A DNA stretch of 8,708 bases from Actinomycetota bacterium (GTDB lineage: Bacteria > Actinomycetota > Thermoleophilia > Gaiellales > Gaiellaceae): the NCBI GenBank assembly GCA_013812265.1, contig JACCTQ010000243.1:1-8708 (forward strand), read 5' to 3'. Under the pieces are notes generated by a model, which ran no database searches, had not been told where the DNA came from, and saw only the letters and a program-made list of their open reading frames with translations. A program made the translations under genes and the position numbers. Numbering within the stretch: the stretch's first letter is position 1; each line of letters begins with the position of its first letter. Shown one piece after another: positions 1 through 5,487 of this stretch.

Positions 1-260
1 TCCTCGCCGAGACGCACATCGGCTCCGTATTGCAGCCCTTGCTCTGCGCAGAGATCCACGAGCTTCTGGGCGAGGATCTTCGGGTGGCCGGCGACGTCGT
101 AGACGTGCTTCTCGGGATACACGGCGGCCACCTGTCCGCCGATCTGCTCGAGACTCTCGATGATGCGGACGCTCGCGTCGCGATGGCCGGCGTAGTACGC
201 CGCGGCCAGCCCGGTCGGGCCGGCCCCGAGAATCGTGATGTCGACCGGATCCGCGCTCAT
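1..260 (-). CDS. Ferredoxin--NADP+ reductase, thioredoxin-reductase-like (partial, N-terminal 86 residues)
   Basis: FAD-dependent oxidoreductase that would pass electrons between NADPH and ferredoxin or flavodoxin in the cytoplasm. Only the N-terminal 86 residues are visible; the gene runs off the left edge. The start is ATG at 260-258. Seen: a beta-strand followed by the dinucleotide-binding motif GAGPTG at residues 12-17, the acidic end of the second strand (RIIESLEQ, 32-39), GGQ at 41-43 and [13 protein letters not shown] at 48-60. The combination IIESL-x-Q-x-GGQ-x2-AxYPEK-x3-DVAG is, from family knowledge, typical of the YumC-type (TrxR-like) ferredoxin-NADP+ reductases rather than true thioredoxin reductases. 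The CxxC that marks thioredoxin reductase would lie outside the window, so it cannot be checked. It sits 27 nt after the erpA stop and in the same frame, probably co-transcribed. No Shine-Dalgarno is visible; the space is filled by a hairpin. Confidence 0.85.
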   Translation of the reverse strand, partial: MSADPVDITILGAGPTGLAAAYYAGHRDASVRIIESLEQIGGQVAAVYPEKHVYDVAGHPKILAQKLVDLCAEQGLQYGADVRLGE

Positions 261-261
261 T

Positions 262-291
262 CTAGATTTTCCCGCGCTGCGGGAAATCTAG
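262..291 (-). repeat. Palindrome/hairpin between erpA stop and reductase start
   Basis: Inverted repeat with arms of 13-14 nt (outer CTAGATTT / AATCTAG, inner CCCGC / GCGGG), a 3-nt loop and a single bulged T. It contains the erpA stop codon (TAG at 290-288) in one arm and ends one base before the reductase ATG. There is no clear U-tract after the stem on the - strand, so a simple intrinsic terminator is not strongly supported. A role as an mRNA processing or stability element, an attenuator or a dispersed palindromic repeat is equally possible. The AT-rich outer arms stand out from the GC-rich surroundings. Confidence 0.8.
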
Positions 292-707
292 TGACTGCAG
301 CCGGAGCCGCAGCCGCCGACGGTCTGCTCCTGTCCGGCGACCTGCTCGTCGTCGACCTGAAAGGAGTGTCCGCAGCCGCACGCCGAGGAGGCGTTCGGGT
401 TGTCGATCTTGAAGCCGGACTCCTTCAACCCGTTGAGGAAGTCGATCTGCGCACCCTGGAGATACGGGGCGCTGAACGGGTCGACGACGACCGTGACACC
501 GTGCATCGAGATCTCGTGGTCGCCCTCCTGCGCTGCGCGGTCGAAACCGAGGGCGTACTCGAAGCCGGAGCAGCCGCCGCCTTGCACGGCCACACGAAGC
601 ACCGAGACGTCCTCTTCGAGCTCCTCAGCCATCAGTTCCCTGACCTTCACCGCGGCCGTCTCCGTAAGGGAGACGAGGGTGCTCGTGGGGCGCTCTGTGA
701 TCTCCAT
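288..707 (-). CDS. erpA: A-type iron-sulfur cluster carrier (HesB/IscA/ErpA family)
   Basis: Predicted cytoplasmic carrier of 139 residues that receives [2Fe-2S]/[4Fe-4S] clusters from a scaffold and delivers them to apoproteins. Seen: the family opening VSLTETAAVKVRELM (12-26), the first ligand motif GGGCSGFEY (Cys46), VVVDPFSAPYLQGAQIDF (73-90) and the C-terminal pair ACGCGHSF with Cys110 and Cys112. These are the three conserved A-type cysteines. Usual length is about 105-125, so this one carries an extra C-terminal tail ending GGCGSGCSH (Cys133, Cys137, His139). The ATG at 707-705 places 11 residues before the conserved start. No good Shine-Dalgarno lies 5-10 nt upstream; a purine-rich GGGAGGGG is about 27 nt away. 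The open frame continues upstream past 1400 but there overlaps nuoA and nuoB and is compositional. ErpA versus IscA/SufA identity within the family is not certain. It is divergent from the nuo operon, whose clusters are likely clients. Confidence 0.9.
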   Translation of the reverse strand: MEITERPTSTLVSLTETAAVKVRELMAEELEEDVSVLRVAVQGGGCSGFEYALGFDRAAQEGDHEISMHGVTVVVDPFSAPYLQGAQIDFLNGLKESGFKIDNPNASSACGCGHSFQVDDEQVAGQEQTVGGCGSGCSH

Positions 708-878
708 GAGGAGCCATGGTACCAGCGGCCGCGGCCCCTCCCTCGGGCCACCTCGGAATAGTCCAGGCGCCAGACTTTGTAACACCCGCTGCAGGCACGG
801 TTGAGCCATTTCGACCGAACTCGTGCGGCATGTCAATCGTGGTACCTTGCCGTCGCCGGCGAATGAGAGGCGAGAGCG
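708..878. promoter_or_regulatory. Divergent intergenic region between erpA and nuoA
   Basis: This 171-bp non-coding region separates the two divergent operons and must hold the promoters for erpA (-) and nuoA (+) unless these start farther away. I found no confident sigma-70-type boxes. The best - strand candidate is TTACAA (782-777), 16 nt, TATTCC (760-755), matching consensus at only 3 of 6 positions in each box. A TACCTT at 843-848 on the + strand lacks a -35 box at proper distance. GGTACC occurs twice (718-723, 841-846), which may be chance. No regulator operator is recognised. Confidence 0.45.
865..870 (+). promoter_or_regulatory. Ribosome binding site of nuoA
   Basis: Purine-rich GAGAGG, 8 nt before the ATG at 879. 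It supports that start for NuoA, which also matches the usual family length. Confidence 0.6.
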
Positions 879-1244
879 ATGCTCGATAGGTGGTTGCCGT
901 TTCTGATCTATGGGCTGTTCGCTCTCGCCATCCCCGTCTCGATGATCGTGATGTCGTTCGTTCTGGCCACGCGACCGACACGCCGATCCCGTGCTCGCGG
1001 GCTTCCGTTCGAGTCGGGCGTCTCCCAGGGACCGCTCGAGCAGCAGCGGTTCACGATCAGCTTCTATCTGACGGCCATGCTCTTCATCGTCTTCGACATC
1101 GAGATCGTGTTTCTCTACCCGCTGGCCGTCGTCCTCGAGCAGCTGGCCTGGTTCGGATTCCTCGAGCTCCTGTTCTTCATCGCGATCCTGGCCGTGGCGT
1201 ACGTGTACGTGTGGCGAAAAGGGGCTCTGGAATGGCGCCGGTGA
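879..1244 (+). CDS. nuoA: NADH-quinone oxidoreductase subunit A
   Basis: Membrane subunit of complex I (ND3 homologue), 121 residues, the normal family length. It packs against NuoH and the quinone module near the quinone-site entrance. Seen: three hydrophobic segments at about residues 7-30, 60-84 and 90-111. The loop after segment 1 holds PFESGV (43-48), equivalent to the ND3 loop that undergoes the active/deactive change; as in many bacteria a Ser replaces the mitochondrial Cys. The second helix carries FDIE (72-75), the conserved intramembrane acidic residues, followed by FLYP. The C-terminus has the signature [11 protein letters not shown] (109-119). First gene of the operon, preceded by a Shine-Dalgarno. 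Its 3' end overlaps nuoB by 13 bp. Confidence 0.97.
   Translation: MLDRWLPFLIYGLFALAIPVSMIVMSFVLATRPTRRSRARGLPFESGVSQGPLEQQRFTISFYLTAMLFIVFDIEIVFLYPLAVVLEQLAWFGFLELLFFIAILAVAYVYVWRKGALEWRR
1217..1224 (+). promoter_or_regulatory. Ribosome binding site deciding the nuoB start
   Basis: AAAAGGGG inside the 3' end of nuoA, 7 nt before ATG 1232. It favours this ATG over the GTG at 1241, which would overlap the nuoA stop as GTGA but has no well-placed purine-rich site. Confidence 0.55.
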
Positions 1245-1834
1245 GGAAGAAGAACCGACTGACGGACTACGGCCTCCAGAGCGAGCGCCTCCTGTGGCCG
1301 ACGAAAGGTCCGATCGGTAAGGGTCCCGGCGTCTTCGAGCAGGAGCTGGGCGACCTCGAGGATCGGCTCGGGCTGACGACGGTGGAGAAGGCCGTCGCCT
1401 GGTCACAGGGCAACTCGATCTGGCCGGACACGTTCGGGCTCGCGTGCTGCGCGATCGAGATGATGTCGATCGTCAGCGCGCGGTACGACATCGCCCGCTT
1501 CGGAGCCGAAGTGTTCCGCTCCTCCCCCCGGCAGGCCGACCTCCTGATCGTCTCCGGCCGCGTCGCGCAGAAGATGGCGGCGCCCCTGCGCCAGATCTAC
1601 GACCAGATGCTCGAGCCGAAGTGGGTGATCGCAATGGGAGCCTGCGCGAGCTCGGGCGGCATGTTCAGCAACTACGCGGTGCTCCAGGGCGTGGACAAGA
1701 TCGTGGCCGTCGACGTCCACGTCCCGGGGTGCCCTCCGCGGCCCGAGGCGCTCATCGAGGGCATCATCCGGCTGCAGGAGAAGATCAAGGCGGGAGTCCC
1801 ACCAGCCTACGAGATCCGCGGCGTGGCGTCGTGA
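1232..1834 (+). CDS. nuoB: NADH-quinone oxidoreductase subunit B
   Basis: Peripheral-arm subunit (PSST/Nqo6 homologue), 200 residues, that carries [4Fe-4S] cluster N2, the last electron carrier before quinone. Seen: [18 protein letters not shown] (61-78) with the tandem Cys72-Cys73, [11 protein letters not shown] (135-145) with Cys138, and [11 protein letters not shown] (165-174) with Cys167. All four N2 ligands are present. [15 protein letters not shown] (97-111) is the conserved quinone-module segment. The N-terminus before [12 protein letters not shown] (51-62) is about 50 residues, longer than the short N-terminus I recall for mycobacterial NuoB, with a basic start (PVRKKNRL) and the motif [10 protein letters not shown] (20-29). 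ATG 1232 is chosen for its Shine-Dalgarno; GTG 1241 is the alternative. The stop overlaps the nuoC start as GTGA. Confidence 0.97.
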   Translation: MAPVRKKNRLTDYGLQSERLLWPTKGPIGKGPGVFEQELGDLEDRLGLTTVEKAVAWSQGNSIWPDTFGLACCAIEMMSIVSARYDIARFGAEVFRSSPRQADLLIVSGRVAQKMAAPLRQIYDQMLEPKWVIAMGACASSGGMFSNYAVLQGVDKIVAVDVHVPGCPPRPEALIEGIIRLQEKIKAGVPPAYEIRGVAS

Positions 1835-2382
1835 CCTACGAAGGGGTGCCCGGGCTCGTGGAGACGCGGGAGGCGCACGGCGAGACGACCCTGGTCGTCG
1901 ACCCGGCACGCCTCGTCGAGGCGTGCACCTACCTGCGCGACGAGCACGGGTTCAACTTCCTGTCCGACATCGCCGCCACCGACTATCTGGGCTGGCCCGA
2001 AAGCACGTCGCAGGTCGCCGGCTACGTCGGAACTGCCAGCGGGCGGAATATCAATGTCCCCGCATCCCAGGGTCTACAGCGACTCCCCGAGGGCAGGCCG
2101 AAGCGGTTTGCCATGAACTACCAGCTGCTCGCAGTGCGCGAAGGGGCTCCCCGGCTTCGCGTCCAGGTCTGGCTGGAGGACGGCGAGTCGGTCCCGACCG
2201 TCATTGGAGTATGGCCGACGGCTGACTGGTTCGAGCGCGAGGCCTGGGACATGATGGGGATCCCGATCGAGGGACATCCGAACCTCTCCCGCCTGCTCAT
2301 GGACGAGGACTGGGAAGGTCACCCGCTGCGCAAGGACTATCCGCTCGGCGGCGAGCCGGTCCGCTTCTCGAGCGAGGAGTAA
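1831..2382 (+). CDS. nuoC: NADH-quinone oxidoreductase subunit C
   Basis: Peripheral-arm subunit (30 kDa/Nqo5 homologue), 183 residues, a structural partner of NuoD in the quinone module with no cofactor. Seen: the N-terminal fold around [15 protein letters not shown] (41-55) and the signature region [18 protein letters not shown] (133-150), then [14 protein letters not shown] (158-171), near the C-terminus as in the family. Between DYLGW and [10 protein letters not shown] lies an extra segment of about 35 residues (roughly 57-92, [10 protein letters not shown] then [10 protein letters not shown]) that typical NuoC proteins lack. NuoC is a separate gene here, not fused to NuoD as in E. coli. 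The start GTG 1831 overlaps the nuoB stop; GTG 1858, with AAGGGG 11 nt upstream, is a weaker alternative that would lose 9 residues. Confidence 0.95.
   Translation: MTYEGVPGLVETREAHGETTLVVDPARLVEACTYLRDEHGFNFLSDIAATDYLGWPESTSQVAGYVGTASGRNINVPASQGLQRLPEGRPKRFAMNYQLLAVREGAPRLRVQVWLEDGESVPTVIGVWPTADWFEREAWDMMGIPIEGHPNLSRLLMDEDWEGHPLRKDYPLGGEPVRFSSEE
2374..2379 (+). promoter_or_regulatory. Ribosome binding site of nuoD
   Basis: GAGGAG inside the last codons of nuoC, 8 nt before ATG 2388. It is one of the best Shine-Dalgarno matches in the window and fixes the nuoD start. Confidence 0.65.
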
Positions 2383-2387
2383 CGAGC

Positions 2388-3647
2388 ATGGCGATTGCCG
2401 AACGGCCGCTGATCTACGAGGGAACCCGGGTTCCCCACCCCATCCCGACGATGCTCCGGGTCGACGACGAGCTGCGCGAGATGGGCGACATCCTGCAGGT
2501 CAACTTCGGCCCGAACCATCCATCCACCCACGGAGTGCTGAGGCTGGTCGTCGACCTCGACGGCGAGAAGGTCGTCGGGTTGGAAGCGAAGATCGGCTAC
2601 GTCCACACGGGCTTCGAGAAGACGATGGAGCAGAAGACCTGGTGGAAGGCGATCACCTATCCCGCGCGAATCGACTACCTCGCCTACCAGAACAACGAGC
2701 TCGTGTTCGTGCTGGCGATCGAGAAGCTGCTCCAGCTCGAGACCCCCCCGAAGGCGACCTGGATGCGGATGCTGCTCTGCGAGCTGAACCGGATCCACTC
2801 GCACCTCGTGTGGCTCGGGACGTCCGCGCTCGAGCTCGGGGCGATCTCGGTGTTCTGGTACACGTTCCGCGAGCGCGAGGCGCTCTGCGACCTGTTCGAG
2901 CTCGCGACCGGCTACCGCCTGCACACCCGTTACTTCCAGGCCGGCGGCCTCGCCGAGGACATCCCGAAGGGCTTCGAGGCCGAGTGCCGCAAGTTTTGCA
3001 AGACGATGTCGCCGGGCGTCGACCAGTACGAGGCCCTGCTCGACAAGAACGCGATCTGGATCGAGCGAACGCGGGGCCTCGGGCTCCTGTCCGCGGACGA
3101 CGCTATCGCGCTCGGCCAGTCCGGCCCCGTGCTCCGCGGCTCCGGGGTCGACTGGGATCTGCGAAAGTCGCAGCCCTACCTCGCCTACGACCAGGTCGAC
3201 TTCGACGTGCCCGTGTACCACGGTGGAGACGTCTACGACCGCTACAAGCTGCGGATGGACGAGATGCGCGAGTCCACCCGGATCGTCGAGCAATGCCTCG
3301 ACGCGATGCCCGAGGGACCCTGGATCGCCGACGACCGCAAGGTGGTGCTTCCGCCGAGAGAGGAGCTCCATACCTCCATGGAGTCCCTCATCTACCACTT
3401 CAAGATCGTCACCGAGGGGTACCGCGTCCCCGAGGGCGAGATCTACGTCGCCGTCGAGTCCCCGCGCGGCGAGCTCGGCTGCTACGTCGTCTCGGACGGC
3501 GGACCCAGGCCATGGCGCGTGAAGTTCCGCGCCCCGGGTTTCGCGGCGCTCGAGGCGACGGCGACGTGCATGCGCGATGCGCTCGTGGCGGACCTGATCG
3601 CCATTGTCGGCTCGCTCGACACGGTGATGGGAGAAGTAGACAGATGA
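2388..3647 (+). CDS. nuoD: NADH-quinone oxidoreductase subunit D
   Basis: Peripheral-arm subunit (49 kDa/Nqo4 homologue, [NiFe]-hydrogenase large-subunit fold), 419 residues, forming the quinone cavity with NuoB. Seen: VNFGPNHPSTHGVLRL (38-53), GYVHTGFEKTMEQKTW (70-85), YPARIDYLAY (91-100), MLLCELNRIHSHLVWLGTSA (starting about 124) and SPRGELGCYVVSDG near residue 360. By alignment with T. thermophilus Nqo4 from memory, His48 corresponds to quinone-binding His38 and Tyr97 to Tyr87; both are kept. The C-terminus IVGSLDTVMGEVDR is the family's normal end, so the stop is not premature. The hydrogenase-type CxxC metal ligands are absent, as expected for complex I. Strong Shine-Dalgarno, 5-nt gap from nuoC. 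The stop codon lies inside the left arm of a hairpin. Confidence 0.97.
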   Translation: MAIAERPLIYEGTRVPHPIPTMLRVDDELREMGDILQVNFGPNHPSTHGVLRLVVDLDGEKVVGLEAKIGYVHTGFEKTMEQKTWWKAITYPARIDYLAYQNNELVFVLAIEKLLQLETPPKATWMRMLLCELNRIHSHLVWLGTSALELGAISVFWYTFREREALCDLFELATGYRLHTRYFQAGGLAEDIPKGFEAECRKFCKTMSPGVDQYEALLDKNAIWIERTRGLGLLSADDAIALGQSGPVLRGSGVDWDLRKSQPYLAYDQVDFDVPVYHGGDVYDRYKLRMDEMRESTRIVEQCLDAMPEGPWIADDRKVVLPPREELHTSMESLIYHFKIVTEGYRVPEGEIYVAVESPRGELGCYVVSDGGPRPWRVKFRAPGFAALEATATCMRDALVADLIAIVGSLDTVMGEVDR

Positions 3648-3670
3648 AAAATGCTCCGCATTTTTCATCT
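3642..3670 (+). repeat. Perfect 13-bp-arm hairpin spanning the nuoD stop and the nuoD-nuoE spacer
   Basis: Arms at 3642-3654 (AGATGAAAAATGC) and 3658-3670 are exact reverse complements, with loop TCC. The left arm includes the nuoD TGA (3645-3647). It is AT-rich in a GC-rich operon. There is no U-run beyond the stem, apart from Ts within the right arm, so strong termination is unlikely; full termination would also cut off nuoE-onward. More likely it is a dispersed palindromic repeat, or an element that tunes mRNA stability between nuoD and nuoE. Confidence 0.85.
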
Positions 3671-3704
3671 AATCGGGTCCCTTCGCTTCGCTCGGGACAC
3701 TTGA
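3651..3704 (+). other. Possible 17-residue bridging mini-ORF between nuoD and nuoE
   Basis: ATG 3651 opens a 17-codon frame (MLRIFHLIGSLRFARDT) ending in TGA 3702-3704, one base before the nuoE ATG and in the nuoD frame. The ATG lies inside the hairpin's left arm. It could relay ribosomes from nuoD to nuoE, which has no good Shine-Dalgarno, but a chance open frame of this length is quite possible. No homology is recognised. Confidence 0.2.
3677..3698 (+). repeat. Short inverted repeat upstream of nuoE
   Basis: GTCCC (3677-3681) and GGGAC (3694-3698) flank a 12-nt loop containing a CTTCG-type repetition. It lies seven bases after the perfect hairpin, so the spacer is built of two palindromic units. 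It ends seven bases before the nuoE ATG and could hide the ribosome entry site. Confidence 0.55.
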
Positions 3705-3705
3705 A

Positions 3706-4179
3706 ATGAGCACTGAAGCTCTCGTGGATCAGATTCGCGCGATCGCAGAGCAGTACCCCGAGCGAGAGTCGGCGATCATGCCCGCCCTGCACATCGCGCA
3801 GGAGCGCTACGGCTGGCTGCCGCCCGAGGCGCTCTGCGAAGTCGCCGACGCGCTCGAGCTAACGCCCGCGTACTGCAAGGCGGTCGCGTCGTTCTACGAC
3901 ATGTACCACCTGAGACCGACCGGCCGGCACCTCGTCGAGGTGTGCACGAACGTGGCCTGCGCACTTGTCGGCGCGCAGCAGGTGGTAGAGGCGTTCGAGG
4001 CCGAGCTCGGCCTGCGCGCGGGCGAGACGACCGAGGACGGCGAGGTCACGCTGCGAGCCGTCGAGTGCGCCGGGGGATGCGGTTATGCGCCGGTGGTCGT
4101 GGTCGACCACCGCTACCGCGAGCCCGTGCGGCCGGAGAACGTTCCCGCGATCGTAGAGGGACTTCGCCGTGCCCCTTAG
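3706..4179 (+). CDS. nuoE: NADH-quinone oxidoreductase subunit E
   Basis: NADH-dehydrogenase-module subunit (24 kDa/Nqo2 homologue), 157 residues, with a thioredoxin-like fold that binds [2Fe-2S] cluster N1a. Seen: N-terminal helical segment with SAIMPALHIAQERYGWLP (22-39), ASFYDMYHLRPTG (61-73), then the ligands VCTNVAC (Cys80, Cys85) and VECAGGCGYAP (Cys121, Cys125), the family's C-x4-C and C-x3-C pattern. The C-terminus VRPENVPAIVEGL is typical. It starts at ATG 3706 after the only sizeable gap in the operon (58 nt, two inverted repeats), and only weak purines (TTGAAATG) precede it, so initiation may depend on ribosomes arriving from nuoD. The 3' end overlaps nuoF by 11 bp. Confidence 0.97.
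   Translation: MSTEALVDQIRAIAEQYPERESAIMPALHIAQERYGWLPPEALCEVADALELTPAYCKAVASFYDMYHLRPTGRHLVEVCTNVACALVGAQQVVEAFEAELGLRAGETTEDGEVTLRAVECAGGCGYAPVVVVDHRYREPVRPENVPAIVEGLRRAP
4155..4160 (+). promoter_or_regulatory. Ribosome binding site deciding the nuoF GTG start
   Basis: AGAGGG within nuoE, 8 nt before GTG 4169. It supports the non-ATG start of nuoF inside the nuoE gene. Confidence 0.6.
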
Positions 4180-5485
4180 GGAACTCGTCCTCGAGGGCGC
4201 CGGCGAGCGCGATCTCACCAAGCTCGGCGAGTACCGTGAGGTCGGCGGGTACGCGGCGCTCGAGCGAGCTCTCGGAATGGATCCGGGCAAGGTGATCGAG
4301 GAGATCACGGTCGGCACGCTGCGGGGCCGCGGCGGTGCCGGCTTCCCGATGGGTCGCAAGGCCAGCCTGATCGCCAAGGGCAGCCCCAACCCGACGTACC
4401 TCGTGGTCAACGCCGACGAGTCGGAGCCGGGCGCCTTCAAGGACCGCCAGATCATGGGCACCGTTCCCCACCGGCTGATCGAGGGCTGCTTGATCACAGC
4501 GCACGGCATCGAGTCGCGAAGCGTGTTCATCTACATCCGGGGGGAGTACCTGCACGAGTTCGAGGTCATGCGTGCGGCACTCGAGGAGACCCGCGGCGCT
4601 GATCTGCTCGGAGGGATCACCATCGTCCTGCACCGCGGCGCCGGTGCGTACATCTGCGGCGAGGAGACGGCGCTCCTCGAATCGCTCGAGGGCAAACGCG
4701 GCCAGCCGCGCACGCGGCCGCCCTACCCGCCCATCACGGGCCTGTACGCCTCGCCGACCCAGATCAACAACGTGCAGACAATCGCGACGGTCCCGAAGAT
4801 CATCGAGCTCGGCGGCGCGGAGTTCGCCAAGATCGGACCGCAGAACTCGCCCGGGACAGCCGTGTTCTCGCTCTCCGGCAACGTCGTTCGCCCGGGGAAC
4901 TACGAGCTCGAGCTGGGCACATCCCTGCGCGAGCTGATCTACGACATCGGCGGGGGTGTGGCGGGCGGCCGCGAGCTGAAGGCGATCATCCCTGGAGGCT
5001 CCTCGGTGCCGGTCCTGACTCCCGAGCAGCTGGATACGCCACTCGATTTCGATTCGATCGCCGCCGCCGGCTCGTTCCTCGGCTCGGCGGCCGTCATGGT
5101 GATCGACGACCGCTGCTGCATGGTGCAACTGGCCCTGCGCGTGTCGAAGTTCTACATGCACGAGTCCTGCGGCAAGTGCACGCCGTGCCGCGAGGGCACC
5201 CGCTGGCTCGTGCAGCTCCTCGACCGCCTGGAGGGCGGGCAGGGCACGCAGGCCGATCTCGACCTGCTCGACAGCGTCTGTGCGCGCATGCTCGGCCGGT
5301 CGCTCTGCGCGCTGGGCGACTTCGCGGTCTACCCCGTGTCCAGCTACATGGAGAAGTACCGCGACGAGTTCCAAGCTCACGTCGACGAGGCGGGCTGCCC
5401 CTTCGGGGGCGAATCGTCAGTCGAAGGCATCCTCGCGCCGGTCGACCAGCACTCCCACCACAAGACCGTCGAGGTACCTGCCTGA
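4169..5485 (+). CDS. nuoF: NADH-quinone oxidoreductase subunit F (FMN and NADH binding)
   Basis: Catalytic NADH-oxidising subunit (51 kDa/Nqo1 homologue), 438 residues, the normal length. It binds NADH, FMN and [4Fe-4S] cluster N3 and passes electrons to NuoE and NuoG. Seen: glycine-rich LRGRGGAGFPMGRKA (51-65), FMN-site NADESEPGAFKDR (81-93), GAGAYICGEETALLESLEGK (157-176) and RGQPRTRPPYPP (177-188). The N3 ligands are SCGKCTPCREG (Cys334, Cys337, Cys340) plus Cys380 in RSLCALGDFAV. After the cluster domain comes a short His-containing tail (DQHSHHK, 426-432). GTG start with a good Shine-Dalgarno, overlapping nuoE by 11 bp; nuoG follows after 2 nt. Partner in the dehydrogenase module with NuoE and NuoG. 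Confidence 0.97.
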   Translation: MPLRELVLEGAGERDLTKLGEYREVGGYAALERALGMDPGKVIEEITVGTLRGRGGAGFPMGRKASLIAKGSPNPTYLVVNADESEPGAFKDRQIMGTVPHRLIEGCLITAHGIESRSVFIYIRGEYLHEFEVMRAALEETRGADLLGGITIVLHRGAGAYICGEETALLESLEGKRGQPRTRPPYPPITGLYASPTQINNVQTIATVPKIIELGGAEFAKIGPQNSPGTAVFSLSGNVVRPGNYELELGTSLRELIYDIGGGVAGGRELKAIIPGGSSVPVLTPEQLDTPLDFDSIAAAGSFLGSAAVMVIDDRCCMVQLALRVSKFYMHESCGKCTPCREGTRWLVQLLDRLEGGQGTQADLDLLDSVCARMLGRSLCALGDFAVYPVSSYMEKYRDEFQAHVDEAGCPFGGESSVEGILAPVDQHSHHKTVEVPA

Positions 5486-5487
5486 GA

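Noticed and set aside
755..782. Possible sigma-70 promoter for erpA (TTACAA, 16 nt, TATTCC on the - strand)
   Set aside because: Only 3 of 6 matches in each box, which is expected by chance. It is mentioned only as the best available candidate.
890..1231. Upstream extension of nuoB through nuoA
   Set aside because: The extra residues are an out-of-frame reading of nuoA. The NuoB family start and the Shine-Dalgarno agree with ATG 1232.
708..1406. Upstream extension of the erpA frame to 1406
   Set aside because: It overlaps nuoA and nuoB on the other strand and gives low-complexity Arg/Ser/Glu-rich protein. Only the part from ATG 707 matches the A-type carrier family.
2337..3668. A 443-codon open frame on the - strand opposite nuoD
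   Set aside because: It is fully antisense to a clear nuoD, rich in Arg/Asp/Val/Leu repeats typical of the complement of GC-rich codons, and shows no family motif. The same holds for the 444-codon - strand frame at 4046-5380 opposite nuoE/nuoF.
3642..3670. Intrinsic terminator ending transcription after nuoD
   Set aside because: There is no U-tract after the stem, and termination there would separate nuoE-nuoI from the rest of an obligate complex. Partial attenuation is not excluded.
5176..5487. N-terminal extension of nuoG upstream of ATG 5488
   Set aside because: The frame is open but lies within nuoF, and the encoded residues are Arg/Pro/Ala-rich without NuoG similarity. The family start matches ATG 5488.
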